Shown: piece after piece, positions 34,246 to 44,899 of the stretch | Layout of the letters: each line of letters opens with the position of its first letter | Numbering within the stretch: position 1 is the stretch's first letter | Assembly: GCF_002994745.2 (NCBI RefSeq) | Contig: NC_037094.1 | Location: 18,585,001-18,649,000 of the forward strand | Length of the DNA: 64,000 bases | Source: Rosa chinensis | Taxonomy: Eukaryota > Streptophyta > Magnoliopsida > Rosales > Rosaceae | Reading direction: 5' to 3' | Notes under the pieces: generated by a model | What the model was told of the DNA's origin: nothing | The model's database searches: none | The model's input: only the letters and a program-made list of their open reading frames with translations | Translations under genes and position numbers: made by a program

Positions 34246-34255
34246 CTATAAATAG
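34246..34255 (+). promoter_or_regulatory. TATA box of the solo LTR
   Basis: CTATAAATAG is followed 40-120 bp later by a CT-rich leader (TTTCTCTCTTCTCTCTCCTC), the usual layout of a plant pol II start. Its activity is unknown. Confidence 0.6.
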
Positions 34256-35354
34256 AAAAATATTTCTGAAATTTCATAAATTTTCTTTTTCCTATTTTCC
34301 TCCCCCGGTTTCTCTCTTCTCTCTCCTCGCCCCCGACACTTTCTTCTTTCTGGGCTTTCTTCCTCCGCCTGCAGCGCCGCCGTCCGTCGACGCCAAGCCG
34401 CCCCTGAGCCACCAAAGCTTCGCCTCGACCTCTCCTAGCTGCTGGACGTGACCTTTTCCACCCGGACGGCCTCAATTCCGGCAGTTTTGAGCTGCAAGCT
34501 TTGAACCATAAAAGGGTCAACGCCGGTTTTCTCCTAGCTCCGGCCACCAAAACTTCCGATCCTTAGCTCTATGAACTCGTCTCAACATGCTGATCATCAT
34601 ACCAGAAGGATCACACCTGTAGTGACCGGTTTCACGTTCGTCGGAGCTCGGCCGGTTTTCGATCGAAAACCAAAACCTTTCGATCGAGATATCTCGAGGT
34701 ACAGACCATCATTTCTTGTGATTCTTGAGCTGATGAACTCATATTGAAGTTATGAACAACTTTCATGAAGGGATCGAAGCGATTTGTTGAAGTTTTTACG
34801 TCGGAATTCAAGCTCGCCGGATTCTGGGGTTTTTCCGGCCACCGAAGCTTTCGATCATGATATCTCGATCTGTAGAGCTTCGTTTTAGTGATTCTTGAAC
34901 CAGTGAGTTCGCCTTGATGTTATTAACAACTATCCAGAAGGAATCGAGGCCTGAAAGTGAAGTTTTTACGTCGAAATCAAGCTCGCCGGTTCTGCAAATT
35001 ATCGCAGGATTCTGGAAATTTGCCGGCCAACCCGACTGTTCAAGGTAATTTCTATCCCTTCCAGTCATTTTCAGACTTCATGCTAGTTAGGAAAGTGGTT
35101 GGGCTTGATGAGATGAAGAGGAACAGCCTGGACCCGACACCATTGGCGGTGGTCGGCGGCGGCTCGGTCCCTAACTCCGGCGTCCATTTCCGGCCACCTC
35201 CGGGGGTCAAAAATGTGATTGCTTTACATTTTTAGATTCTACATTTCAATACGATCATTTCGATATATTATACGCAATTTTTGGATATCGTATGATTTAG
35301 TTATGAATTTGACGATTTCGATCGATTTCGATCGTTCGATTTGTTATCTGTGAA

Positions 35355-35698
35355 GATCAGACCGTCGGATGGACTTATAATTTTAATATGTTGATCGTAT
35401 GACTGTCCCAGTGACTTTGTGAGGTCACGGGCGAAAATCCGACCGTTGGATCTTCGTATAATTGTGAATTAGTGATTTGGAAGGCGATTCGTGAGAATCC
35501 GACCGTCGGATTTTCATGAAATTTTGTGGAGATGTTTATAAGGACGATTCAGGAAGATCCGACCGTTGGATCTTCGAGATAATTTTGGAGGATGATCCTA
35601 AGGGCAATCCGTGAGGATCCGACCGTTGGATCATCTTTATTTTCGAATCCGACCGTTGGATCGTCTTTATTTTAGAATCTGACCGTTGGATCGTCGTT
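35355..35698. repeat. Interspersed GATCCGACCGTTGGATC repeats
   Basis: About seven copies of the 17-bp near-palindrome GATCCGACCGTTGGATC and variants (CAGACCGTCGGAT, AATCTGACCGTTGGATC) lie at 30-80-bp spacing inside the LTR. Confidence 0.9.
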
Positions 35699-36565
35699 TA
35701 AGTTTATTTCGTGTTTCGTTTACTAAGCAAAGACCATACTTGATTAGGTACTTGACGGTTTGAGTTGACGAGCGTTTGGAATATCGTTATATTTGACATT
35801 TTAGAAGACGCAGCTGGATTAGAGGTGAGTAAACCTCACGCGGTTCATATTACGAACCGAGTACTTTTAATTAATTTATTTGTCGTAATTGTGTGAAAAT
35901 ATTTATGGAATAAATATTTGTTTTAAATCATATGGACTTGATCAACTACGGTCCATAGGTAAGTAAAATGATTTTATTATACAAATGAATTTCACGGTTT
36001 TTATACTTGAATTATAGTTGATATTAGTGGTCATTCCTGAGCGGATGATTACGTATATATATATTTACGTGAAATATATATGTTGATTGATGTGTGATTG
36101 GTATGATGAAATGATTGAGAATTGATTGGATATTATTCAAGTTATTAATCTCCCATTTAATTGTTGAATAATGAAATGTTGATCATGTGATGTGAAAGCT
36201 ATTTTATATGGCCAATTATGAATATGTGGAAATTATTTTGAGAAGTAAAGATTTGTCTTGAAATAATATGTCTCTTTATATGGGTGTACATATACATTTA
36301 TACATATTTATACAATCTAAAACTTCTAAAGATTGTATGTTGAGAAATTGGTTATGTCTGAGAAGTACAATTGTGAAGCCGGGTGCTATCTACTACCCCG
36401 TGCTTAAGTGAATTACTGGTAAATGTGTTTTGGTGTTATGTGGAAGTTAGCCTTGGGCCCTAGTCCCTACAGATAGTGCACTATTATACTCTTAGGAAGG
36501 TTGCTTACTTTGAGTATACATACTTTGGTAGTGTCCTTGGTATGCTGATGGCTGTCCCATGCTTT

Positions 36566-36835
36566 GGTATAGTACGTTGGACCCTAGCATGTGGATTTAT
36601 GATTTGTTACCAGTCAACCTGGTTTTCCCGTGTTTTGGGTATAGTACGTTGGACCCTAACACGTGGATTTATGATTTGTTACCAGTTAATCTGAAAATTC
36701 ACTAAAAAGAGAAATGTACTTATGTGAAATTGATCAAATATCTATCCATGATATATTTTGAATATGTGAAGGTGTTATGTGAAATTGATCAAATATCTAT
36801 CCATGATATATTTTGAGTATGTGAAGGTGTTGGTA
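36566..36835. repeat. 72-bp and 55-bp tandem duplications inside the LTR
   Basis: GGTATAGTACGTTGGACCCT recurs at 36566 and 36638, followed by the same ~45 bp. TATGTGAAATTGATCAAATA recurs at 36721 and 36776. Confidence 0.9.
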
Positions 36836-37395
36836 AAAAGAAAATCAAGCATGCATTGCTTTAATGTTATTTCACATATTAATGATGCAATATTTGTTGA
36901 TTGAGTTTTAAAAAGAGTATCGAAAAATACCTACTTTTATGTTACTGTGATTTTTGGAGATTACCTTGTGAATGTGTTGATTGTTTATTTGAATTATAAG
37001 ATTTGTAATTAAATAAATCAACAGTTCTTTCTTATTTACTCACGAGCTTTGCAAAAAGCTTACCGGGTTTGGTGTTGTTGCAATCCCGGTACACTATTCA
37101 AATTGTGTAGCGGGTAATCTCACAGGTCAGGAGAATCAGGGCAGTGATCGTGCGGTTTAGAGTAGTAGTATTAGATTTGCAGCATTTGTTTTTGTGAGGA
37201 GAATTATACTCATTTGGGTTTTACAATTTGTTTTGGTGAGAGTGTGCTGTAATAAGTAGCTTGAGGATTTTGTTTATGTAATATCAAGAGGTGTAACTAG
37301 TGGTTGTTTCTGAGAGAAAAATTCAGAACGTTATTTGTATTGTTATTAGTCATGTTCCGGATTTGAATCCTTATTTCAAAATTCGGGGTGTGGCA

Positions 37396-37780
37396 CTCTA
37401 TAATCAGATGCAAGACCTTACAATTCTTTGATCTTAAGAGAGAGCGGTGCTACCTAATTGGATTTCAATTTCTATTATTTCACAAGCGCGGGTGATGGAG
37501 ATGACCATTCCCTTTAACATATTCAAATGATCTCATCATATAGATATAGATGTTTGATGAAAGGTACCATAATATGACGTTTTCTTCCATATATATTGGA
37601 GTTTCTTGGATGCTATAAATTGGTTTGAGACTTAAATACCTTGATGAGGAACAATTGAGATTAATATGAATGATTGAGATGTGTAAAAATTTAATTATTA
37701 TGGAGACCCACTATTGCACTAGTTAACAGATATAATTACCTTTGATTAGTAGTTTTGGCTTTGCATTGAGTCCATATCTC
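37396..37780 (+). repeat. Segmental duplication, copy B, third part
   Basis: It aligns with copy A 24930-25235 and then extends ~100 bp further. The extension repeats the ACCCACTATTGCACTAGTTA motif seen at 24310 and 27325, so the family carries a direct repeat near both ends. Confidence 0.85.
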
Positions 37781-37803
37781 TGGGTTTAACTGGGTTATTT
37801 ATT

Positions 37804-37835
<32 letters not shown>

Positions 37836-38007
37836 TTATGATGTACTTTAACTATTTGTCAAAATAATTCATTTGTTATTGTCAACTAACATGATTCTAC
37901 GTCCAACCTCTATTTGGTGTGGTGGAATAAGACTATCACCTTCCTTCCTCAATTTCATTTTAATTAATAGTCTGTTGTTTATTTTATGATATATTGGTTT
38001 TAGTTCT

Positions 38008-38151
38008 CACTACAAGAGAAAACCCTTTTAGTGACAAAACTGTTTTGTCGCCAATTAGTACACTTTTATCACTAATCGATATGGATGACGAAATGATGTT
38101 ATCACTAATTTTGTCTCTGAAACAGCGTGACAGATTCTCATTAGTGACAAA
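38008..38151 (+). mobile_element. CACTA transposon terminus
   Basis: CACTACAAGAGAAAACCC at 38008 is a classic CACTA-superfamily end. It is followed by subterminal motifs (TTAGTGACAAA, TTTTGTCGCC, TTATCACTAAT). The hAT element interrupts it at 38152, and a few more bases follow at 38723. No opposite end was found. Confidence 0.75.
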
Positions 38152-38722
38152 CAGGGGCGGAGCCACGTGGAGACCCAGTGGGTCCCGTGCCCCACTGAAT
38201 TTTTCACATAGAAATAAAATTTAATTAGCTACAATCGTGTATTAAGTGTTTGGTGTAGTGGTTCGGTTTGACTGTGTTGTTATAAAGGTTCCTAGTTCAA
38301 TTCTCATTCACAGCATGCTATTTGTAATTCTGCTTATACTATTTTTCTTGCTTGAATGCCATTTTAATTCTACTTGTACTGTTTTTCTTGCTTAATATAT
38401 TCATTTAAAAGAAAATCAAATATTGTTGTCATCTTTTTATGCTTTTTTCAATTCTACTTGTACTCTTTTTCATGCTTAATATATTCATTTAAAAGAAAAT
38501 TAAATAGTGTTGCGATATAACAAACGATTGTTTCATTTCTTTTATTGCGAAAAAATATTTTACTAATATAGTCAAGAAGACTGTTTTGAAACGATTTTAA
38601 AATATAAAATTACGTCGATGTCAATAACCATTTTAATAGATAGAAATTTTATTTAGAAATTTTGTATGTTTTATATTTTCTACTTGTGTCCCAGTAAACT
38701 TAAAGTTCTGGCTCCGCCACTG
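38152..38722. mobile_element. Non-autonomous hAT element nested in the CACTA end
   Basis: CAGGGGCGGAGCCA at the left and TGGCTCCGCCACTG at the right are inverted repeats. The flanks GTGACAAA (38144-38151) and GCGACAAA (38723-38730) are an 8-bp duplication with one change. The 571-bp interior has no transposase. It contains a tRNA-promoter-like stretch (GTGTAGTGGTTCGG .. GGTTCCTAGTTCAATTC, ~38240-38305). Confidence 0.85.
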
Positions 38723-39059
38723 GCGACAAATAGTGGTGATCGAGCATGTAAATCTGAGATATTATGGTTGCACCAAAATTATATATGTTTGAACCAAAAT
38801 AGTGAAAATACAATCCGAACAGTATGAGCGGCTTTGGAATTTTGATAATGACACGTACATTCTTCAGTCATGTTTAAGTTTTACAGAAGGCTTCAGTTAT
38901 CTAGGTACTAATCTCTAAGAATCATTTTAACAGACAATTTTTTTTTAAATTATATTTTATGAAATCTCAAGCGAGAGAAGTTTATTTATAAAAAAAAATA
39001 GTTAAAAAGTGATTGGAGGTAGGGAAGGCATGTAAAGAGTAACACACCCATCTTTCTAA

Positions 39060-39270
39060 CAAAAAGAACTCAAATTAACAAAATAAAAAATTAGAAAGAC
39101 CCAACATATCCCTATTACAGTGACTAACAATAAAATCAGGAGTTGAATCCGGCCTATCAAGTAAACCTATCTGAAGAAGCACCATAATTAACAAGAGCAT
39201 CACTAGCTTTATTAAATAAAATTCTCTGATTGTTTTGCAAGTGTTCTCTTGCTATGATCAGAAATGAAAG
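39060..39270 (-). pseudogene. LINE RNase H C-terminal relic
   Basis: The minus strand reads NKASDALVNYGASSDRFT, then in another frame RPDSTPDFIVSHCNRDMLGL. This resembles the 'NxxADALAxxGAxS' and closing 'P.FI...RD.LGL' end of plant RNase H/LINE proteins. It is frameshifted and short. Confidence 0.45.
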
Positions 39271-39493
39271 GCTAGGGTTATTTTGCGGTAGAGTTCCTTC
39301 AATTTTGGTGCGGTGTTTGGGTTTAATCTTGTTATGGATGTACTTAACTAGTTGTGGAAACAACTAGTTTGTTATTACAGCTACAATGGTTCATGACTCA
39401 AATAATTGTTTGTACGTTGACCAATTACATTAGGATTCCTAATGTCAATTAGAATAGTTTATTCCAGTAAAAAAAGGAATAGATTTGCTACTA

Positions 39494-39541
39494 TCCTAAA
39501 CTTTTTAGGATTAAGACTATCCTAAACGTTTTAGGATTAAG
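39494..39541 (+). promoter_or_regulatory. Tandem palindromes upstream of HSP70 copy 1
   Basis: Two 23-bp units, ATCCTAAACTTTTTAGGATT and ATCCTAAACGTTTTAGGATT each followed by AAG, lie ~45-85 bp upstream of the TATA box. Each is a palindrome TCCTAAA..TTTAGGA. Related CCTAAAA/GTTTTAGG motifs lie upstream of copy 2 at 60595-60640. Confidence 0.7.
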
Positions 39542-39579
39542 CATGTACATAATACACACTGCATCCATCACTCAAATCT

Positions 39580-39588
39580 CTATATATA
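39580..39588 (+). promoter_or_regulatory. TATA box of HSP70 copy 1
   Basis: CTATATATAGA lies ~90 bp before the ATG at 39674, implying a ~60-bp leader. A TTCAAGAA (half of a heat-shock element, ~39649) lies in the leader, but no clear three-unit element was seen upstream. Confidence 0.7.
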
Positions 39589-39673
39589 GACATCCATCGC
39601 ACACAATAATACAAACACGTTCTCTCTTTTTTAAGCTTTCTTCATATATTCAAGAAGAAATCATATACGTGCA

Positions 39674-41648
39674 ATGGCTATGGCTACAAAATGTGAGGGT
39701 CCAACGATTGGTATCGACCTCGGAACAACTTACTCGTGTGTGGGAGTTTGGCAACACGGTCGTGTTGAGATTATAGCTAATGATCAGGGCAATAGAACAA
39801 CACCGTCTTACGTTGCTTTTACGAACAATGGGCGTTTAATTGGTGATGCAGCCAAGAATCAAGTATCCAAGAACCCCACCAACACTGTATTTGGTGAGTT
39901 TATTCTTAGTCTCCATGAAAACTTTATTTTATTTTATTTTTATTTTTAAAGCTTTTGCAGCCATGCATGTTAAATTACTTATGTTTTTATCTAAATTATA
40001 ATTTAGATGCAAAGCGCTTGATCGGTAGGAAATTCAGCGATGCCTCTGTTAGGAGTGACATGAAGTTGTGGCCTTTCAAGGTTCGTGGTGTCGGGATAAA
40101 CCCATGATTGTAGTTAACTACAAGAATGTTGAGAAAAAATTTGCTGCTGAAGAGATATCTTCCATGATTCTCGTTAAGATGCGTGAAATAGCAGAAGCCT
40201 ACATCGGATCGACAGTAAATAATGCTGTTGTAACTGTTCCAGCATACTTCAATGATTTTCAACGTCAGGCCACAAAGGATGCCGGTGTAATTGCAGGGAT
40301 GAATATTATCCGTATCATCAATGAGCCAACCGCTGCCGCCATTGCCTATGGTCTTGACAGAAAGGGAAATACTGTTGGCGGAAAGAACGTTCTTATATTT
40401 GATCTTGGTGGTGGTACATTCGACGTTTCCCTTCTCAAGATTGAAGAGGGAATTTTTGAGGTGAAAGCTACAGCTGGAGATACTCATCTTGGAGGTGAAG
40501 ATTTTGACAATAGAATGGTGAATCATTTCGTACAAGAGTTCAAGAGAAAACATGAAAAAGATATCAGTAAGAACCCCAAAGCACTAAGGAGATTGAAAAC
40601 ATCTTGTGAAAGAGCAAAGAGAACTCTTTCTTCTACCGCTCAAACTACCATTGAGATTGATTCTTTATTTGAAGATATTGACTTTTACACGACAATAACA
40701 AGAGCAAAATTTGAGGATATCAACATGGATCTCTTTGTAAAATGTATGGAGCCTGTGGACAAGTGTTTGAGAGATGCTAAAATGGACAAAAGCATTGTTC
40801 ATGATGTTGTTCTCGTTGGGGGATCTACTAGAATCCCAAAAATACGACAACTATTACAAGATCTTTTTAATGGTAAGGAGCTTTGCAAGAGCATCAATCC
40901 TGATGAAGCGGTTGCATATGGTGCGACCGTACAAGCTGCAATTTTGAGCATTGAGGGATATAATGAGAAAGTTCAAGACTTGCTATTGTTGGATGTCACT
41001 CCACTTACTCTTGGTTGCGAGGATTATAAAGGACATATGACTATTGTTGTCCCAAGAAACACTACCATCCCTACCAAGAAACAACGATCTGTCACAACCG
41101 TCGTAACTGCACAATCATGTATCCAGTTTGATGTGTATGAGGGGGAAAGCCCAATAGCCAAACAGAACAGATTGTTGGGTACATTTGAGCTTTCACACAT
41201 CCGTCCTGCTTCAAAGCGTGTTCCTGATATCAGCATTTGCTTTGAGATTGATGCCAATGGAATCTTGATTGTCTCCGCCGAGGAAAAATCAACAAATAAT
41301 AAGAGCAAGATCACAATCACCAATAACATCAAAGGCAGTTTATGCAAGGAGGAAATTGAGAAGATGGTCGATAAGGCAAAGAAGTACATGTCCGATGACG
41401 ATGATTATAAGAAGAAAACGGAGGCTATGGTTGCATTAGAAAACTATGCAACCAACAAGATGGACACAGTTCATAATCGCTCAAACCTCAACCAAGAAGA
41501 CAAGAAAAGAATCGTGGATGCGGTTGAAAAAGTCATTGAGTGGCTTGATGAGAATGAGAATCATCTTGCTGAATGTGAAGAATATGAGGATAAGCTGAGA
41601 AAGCTCGATAACTTGTGCAGTCCCATACTGAATGACAAGAATGAATAA
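39674..41648 (+). pseudogene. HSP70: Cytosolic HSP70-type chaperone gene, two exons, single frameshift, no EEVD tail
   Basis: Exon 1 is 39674-39893 (starts [20 protein letters not shown]), the intron 39894-40006, and exon 2 40007-41648. The intron splits the Asp codon of 'F-D-AKRLIG', as in plant cytosolic HSP70 genes. Signatures seen: [25 protein letters not shown] and [12 protein letters not shown]. After ~28 codons of exon 2 the frame stops at an in-frame TGA. Comparison with copy 2 shows a one-base loss at ~40090-40092 (GGTGTCGGGAT versus GGTGTGAGGGAC). The remaining ~520 codons are open to the stop, giving ~620 codons in total. The end ([10 protein letters not shown]) lacks the Gly-rich EEVD tail needed for TPR co-chaperones. 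The substrate-binding domain is unusually divergent. It is either a recent pseudogene or a sequencing error in a divergent gene. Confidence 0.93.
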
Positions 41649-41721
41649 GAAGTCGCGACGGTCTATTAGTATTTGTTTAATTAGTTGCCGAAGAAGATGG
41701 AAATCTGGTCATAATTAGTCT

Positions 41722-41748
41722 TGTTTGAGAGATGCTAAAATGGACAAA
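41722..41748 (+). repeat. 27-bp piece of HSP70 coding sequence in its 3' flank
   Basis: TGTTTGAGAGATGCTAAAAT plus seven more bases is identical to coding positions 40764-40790, 80 bp after the stop codon. Confidence 0.9.
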
Positions 41749-41915
41749 GGGACACCTTGGAATTTATGTAGCTAATATTGATTACGATTGACTACGATGA
41801 TTGCAACATTTGCTACGTTAATGAATGATTACGTTTCTTTTTTTTATATATATTAGAGATAGATAAATAAATTCGAGAGTAGCTCTTTATGATTCATTCT
41901 GAACGAGCAACGGTA

Positions 41916-41934
41916 CCCTCGCTTTGCTGCGGGG
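41916..41934 (-). other. Helitron-like 3' hairpin motif 1
   Basis: The minus strand reads CCCCGCAGCAAAGCGAGGG, which can fold CCC-CGC/GCG-GGG with one bulge. It resembles the hairpin near Helitron 3' ends. No CTRR terminus was found in the next ~15 bases, so the end may be degraded. Confidence 0.4.
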
Positions 41935-42269
41935 TGTGAATAGCAATCGTGAAATGTACTTAAATTTAGGGAAATTTAGGCAACTTTCACTCTGAACTGA
42001 AGGCTTCCCTTTAATCCATTGTTCCTTTTCCTACTCCCTCTTGTTCATCACCTCCAATTGTTAGTATAGAACTAAACTTGAGAGGACAGAGAATATAAAG
42101 GACAAAATAGTACAATATCACTTCTTTCCAATATGGATAGCAGCTGGTAACAAATAGGCTATCTTAGTTTAACTTAATTACAGTTGCTGCTAGAGCATTT
42201 TCCAGAAAATAGTTGTTTAGTTGCTCTGGGTATGTATGCACAAAAGGTGTTAGCCGATCTGAAGACAAA

Positions 42270-42329
42270 GTCGTCGTATTCATGCTAACGCCAACACAAT
42301 TCGTCGTATTCATGCTAACGCCAACACAA
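42270..42329. repeat. 30-bp tandem duplication
   Basis: CGTCGTATTCATGCTAACGC plus ten bases occurs twice in succession. Confidence 0.95.
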
Positions 42330-42349
42330 TTCAGTAGTGCTTGCTTTTC

Positions 42350-42480
42350 ACCTGAACATCTGTGACAGTAAGGCAACCTCTTCATCATTTGATGCTTCAA
42401 GAATCTGAGCATAGAAGAGAGTTAACCTGCGGTCAACTTCCATAATCAGAATCATGCCAGATATAGAGCATAGTTTCTCT
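42350..42480 (-). other. Exon-like segment, gene not recognised
   Basis: Between a CACAG acceptor and a CACAG/ATGTTCAGGTG border the minus strand reads MEVDRRLTLFYAQILEASND and then EEVALLSQMF. The amino-acid pattern looks coding, but I cannot name the family. It lies downstream of the HDS fragment and could be another captured fragment. Confidence 0.3.
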
Positions 42481-42842
42481 GTGATATCATGTATATACTT
42501 TATATTACCAAAAGTGGACATTATTTTCGTCATTTTTTCCAGAACAAAAAAAAAACACACGAAGGTAGAGAGATTGAGAAATACGAAATAGAAAACATAA
42601 ATGTGCGTCAAATTATTAAAAGTGAGCACATAGAAGAAATTTTTAAAACACTACTATAGAGAAAGAAGTGATAGCAGAGAACCAGAATCAACGCAGTTTG
42701 AAGAATGAGAACAGTTGAATTGTGATTTCCACAACAGATAGGAAAACTGGTGCAACATAAACAAAACTAACAGAAAGCAAAGGCTTTATGCCACACATAA
42801 TAGAGATACAGAGTTTGCTCAAAACTAATTACCTCCAGTTAC

Positions 42843-42980
42843 CCCTTCAATCGTGGCAGAAGCATCATCTATGTCACTTGTTGTCATTGTTTGAATCCTT
42901 ATGGGATGCTCACTGCCAATAGCCAAATTTTCAACCATCATTGTCCTTGTCTTTCTTCCGACAGTTGTGTGTGGATTCAC
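42843..42980 (-). pseudogene. HDS: Fragment of HDS (4-hydroxy-3-methylbut-2-enyl diphosphate synthase, IspG/GcpE)
   Basis: The minus strand reads TVGRKTRTMMVENLAIGSEH and then PIRIQTMTTSDIDDASATIE, followed by a GTAACT donor. This is the N-terminal motif of plant plastid HDS (..RRKTRTVMVGNVxxGSEHPIRIQTMTTxDTKD). HDS is the Fe-S enzyme at the penultimate step of the MEP isoprenoid pathway. Only this exon is present, and changes at conserved positions suggest decay. Neighbouring exons belong to other genes. Confidence 0.85.
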
Positions 42981-43298
42981 AATACTTTTCAAATTGACCC
43001 AAGATTATACTATTTCCAACAATCAATTATCAGGGACACAAATCATATATTAAACAAAATATCTCTCCAACTCCCTGCACATAACCTTCCTGACCTATTT
43101 CAAGGAAAAAAAAAAAAAAAAAACTTTCCTAACCTGATTTCTCTAGTTTTCAAATAGACTGAAATAGAATTATATATTCAGCAACAGTAGATGTCTTGAA
43201 CCAATCAGAAACAAAAAAGCAGCAAAGAAAACAACCTAGTTCAACAAAATCGCAAATACAATTAAAATGCTTCAAACGCAGTTTCCTGTCCTTTGCCA

Positions 43299-44256
43299 AA
43301 TCCTCTTTTCTCACCCGTTAGCATGAGAATAAATGATCTCAGGTGCTAGATGTGCCTGAAATCACAAACCATAGAATTTGAGATTTAGTCTGACCTAAGG
43401 CCTCGTAAAGGTAAGAGAATGAGTTTTGAAACTGTTTTACTTACCGAGATAAAACCATGCCTCAGAGTCAGGTACATAATATCTAACCAGAAAAACTGTT
43501 TGACGAAGCACACGGTGCACACCTGATAAGAAAAGGAGAATACCCTTAAACCTTGTTGTCATAGCTTTTACATACTCCATGCATTACTGAGTTAATTCTT
43601 TGTAAAATCCAACAATTGCAAATAGAAATTCCTATTAACAATGCAATAAAGCTCAACTTCAAAGTAGTGCTTTACGTACAATCCAAAGCAGAACTGTTGA
43701 CTGGCTCCAGAAGTTCAAATGACTCTTTCCGAATGATGTATCCCTAGCATACCTAAACCTTTCTGAATCTGCAATACAAACACTATAAGGTATAATCCAA
43801 GAAGTTCTTGCGACTAAGAAAGCTTAAATTTTGTCAACCGGTGTCTGAGATGAAATTATAGATTGCAAAAAGGAAAAAAGTACAGGCCACAGAAGCTTAA
43901 TTTGTACGAACTCTTGATATGTAAAGAAAGTCAGCCTGCAGACTAACTAATTAATTTGCATAGTCAAATGAATATCATGTTGAAGAATGGATGCATTTAG
44001 CTTTTAAGTGAAGAGATTGAACGAATTTACCATTACTAAACTGGTATCCAACTATTTTTGTCTCTTTCTCCCAATACATCCATATTCTTATGTGTAGTCC
44101 AGAAAAACAAAAACAATGAATTGTAGAGAGAGAGAGAGAGTACCTTGTGCCTTCCCAAAGCGAAGGTTGTGATGCAGTAGAGCACATGAAAAACTGCTAG
44201 CACAAAGATAAATACATGGAGATGATGAATCCCATATGCAGATAAAAGGCAACTTT
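43299..44256 (-). pseudogene. MLO: Fragment of an MLO-like seven-transmembrane protein gene (about five exons)
   Basis: Exons on the minus strand: ~44256-44144 ([20 protein letters not shown]), ~44100-44033 ([18 protein letters not shown]), 43768-43680 ([20 protein letters not shown], then SQSTVLLWI), ~43525-43440 (CFVKQFFWLDIMYLTLRHGF) and ~43357-43299 (AHLAPEIIYSHANG). This is the order in plant MLO proteins, calmodulin-binding plasma-membrane proteins tied to powdery-mildew susceptibility. The N-terminus and the C-terminal half are missing. The junction between the first two exons does not keep phase, and the last exon departs from the family. The introns are retained. Confidence 0.85.
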
Positions 44257-44682
44257 ACATATGAATTCAGAGTTGTATTAGAGAACATGTGCGGCAAAAT
44301 AAACACAGACGAAACAAAGCACACTCCAATACTACTCATGATTGAAATTTATATGAAGTAAATTGTAAATTTGGATGGTGCAAGTATTGCAGCAACAAAA
44401 TGAATTATTAACTGGTAAAACTTGCAACGTATAGTCATCAATTGGATTAATGTGTCTCATGATTTTTTTCATTATGATGGATGAAAAGATAAATTTTGAA
44501 AGAATTTGTATCTATTTTTTTTAGTGGTTTTAACATGATCTTTTAATTAATCAATTTGTAATATAAGGAGATATGAAAATAAGAAACAGAAATAAAGTTA
44601 AACTGACTCATACTTTCTATATGTTATGATGAATTCAGATTCATTGAAACACAGATTGCAAAAACTAAAATCAGAATAGTAT

Positions 44683-44755
44683 GAGCAATAATAATAATAA
44701 TAATAATAATAAGATTGAAAAAAATTATAATAATAATAATTATTATTATTAAAAT
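44683..44755. repeat. (ATA)n / (TAT)n microsatellite
   Basis: Nine or ten ATA units are followed by an imperfect inverted TAT/ATT stretch. Confidence 0.9.
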
Positions 44756-44899
44756 AAAAAATAACAAAGAACATGGTGTTCAAATAGAGGTGAGGCTGTG
44801 CACAGATAAATGAAAACAGGTGTATATAAACTTCAAAAGTCCAATACATACCAGATATGATACAGATATTGTTCTATATATCAAAAGTGCAAGATTGCT

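Larger units (their letters stand above)
33950..37395. mobile_element. 3.4-kb solo-LTR-like element with 5-bp target duplication
   Basis: It begins TGTAATACCCCGAA and ends TTCGGGGTGTGGCA (TG..CA with a short inverted repeat). It is flanked by CTCTA at 33945-33949 and 37396-37400. Copy A has the uninterrupted site (GTTCTCTATAATCA at ~24930). No gag-pol is present, so this is a solo LTR or a very large LTR remnant. A TATA box (CTATAAATAG, ~34246-34255) precedes a pyrimidine-rich leader (34285-34365), consistent with an LTR promoter on the plus strand. Internal repeats occur at 34.69-35.0, 35.35-35.70 and 36.56-36.84 kb. Confidence 0.9.

Noticed and set aside
33950..37395. Interpretation as a host gene because of the TATA box and leader
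   Set aside because: TG..CA ends, a 5-bp duplication and an empty site in copy A show a transposed unit, and no long ORF exists.
39996..40553. 185-codon minus-strand ORF opposite HSP70 copy 1
   Set aside because: It is a shadow of the conserved HSP70 coding sequence; an equivalent antisense ORF occurs opposite copy 2.
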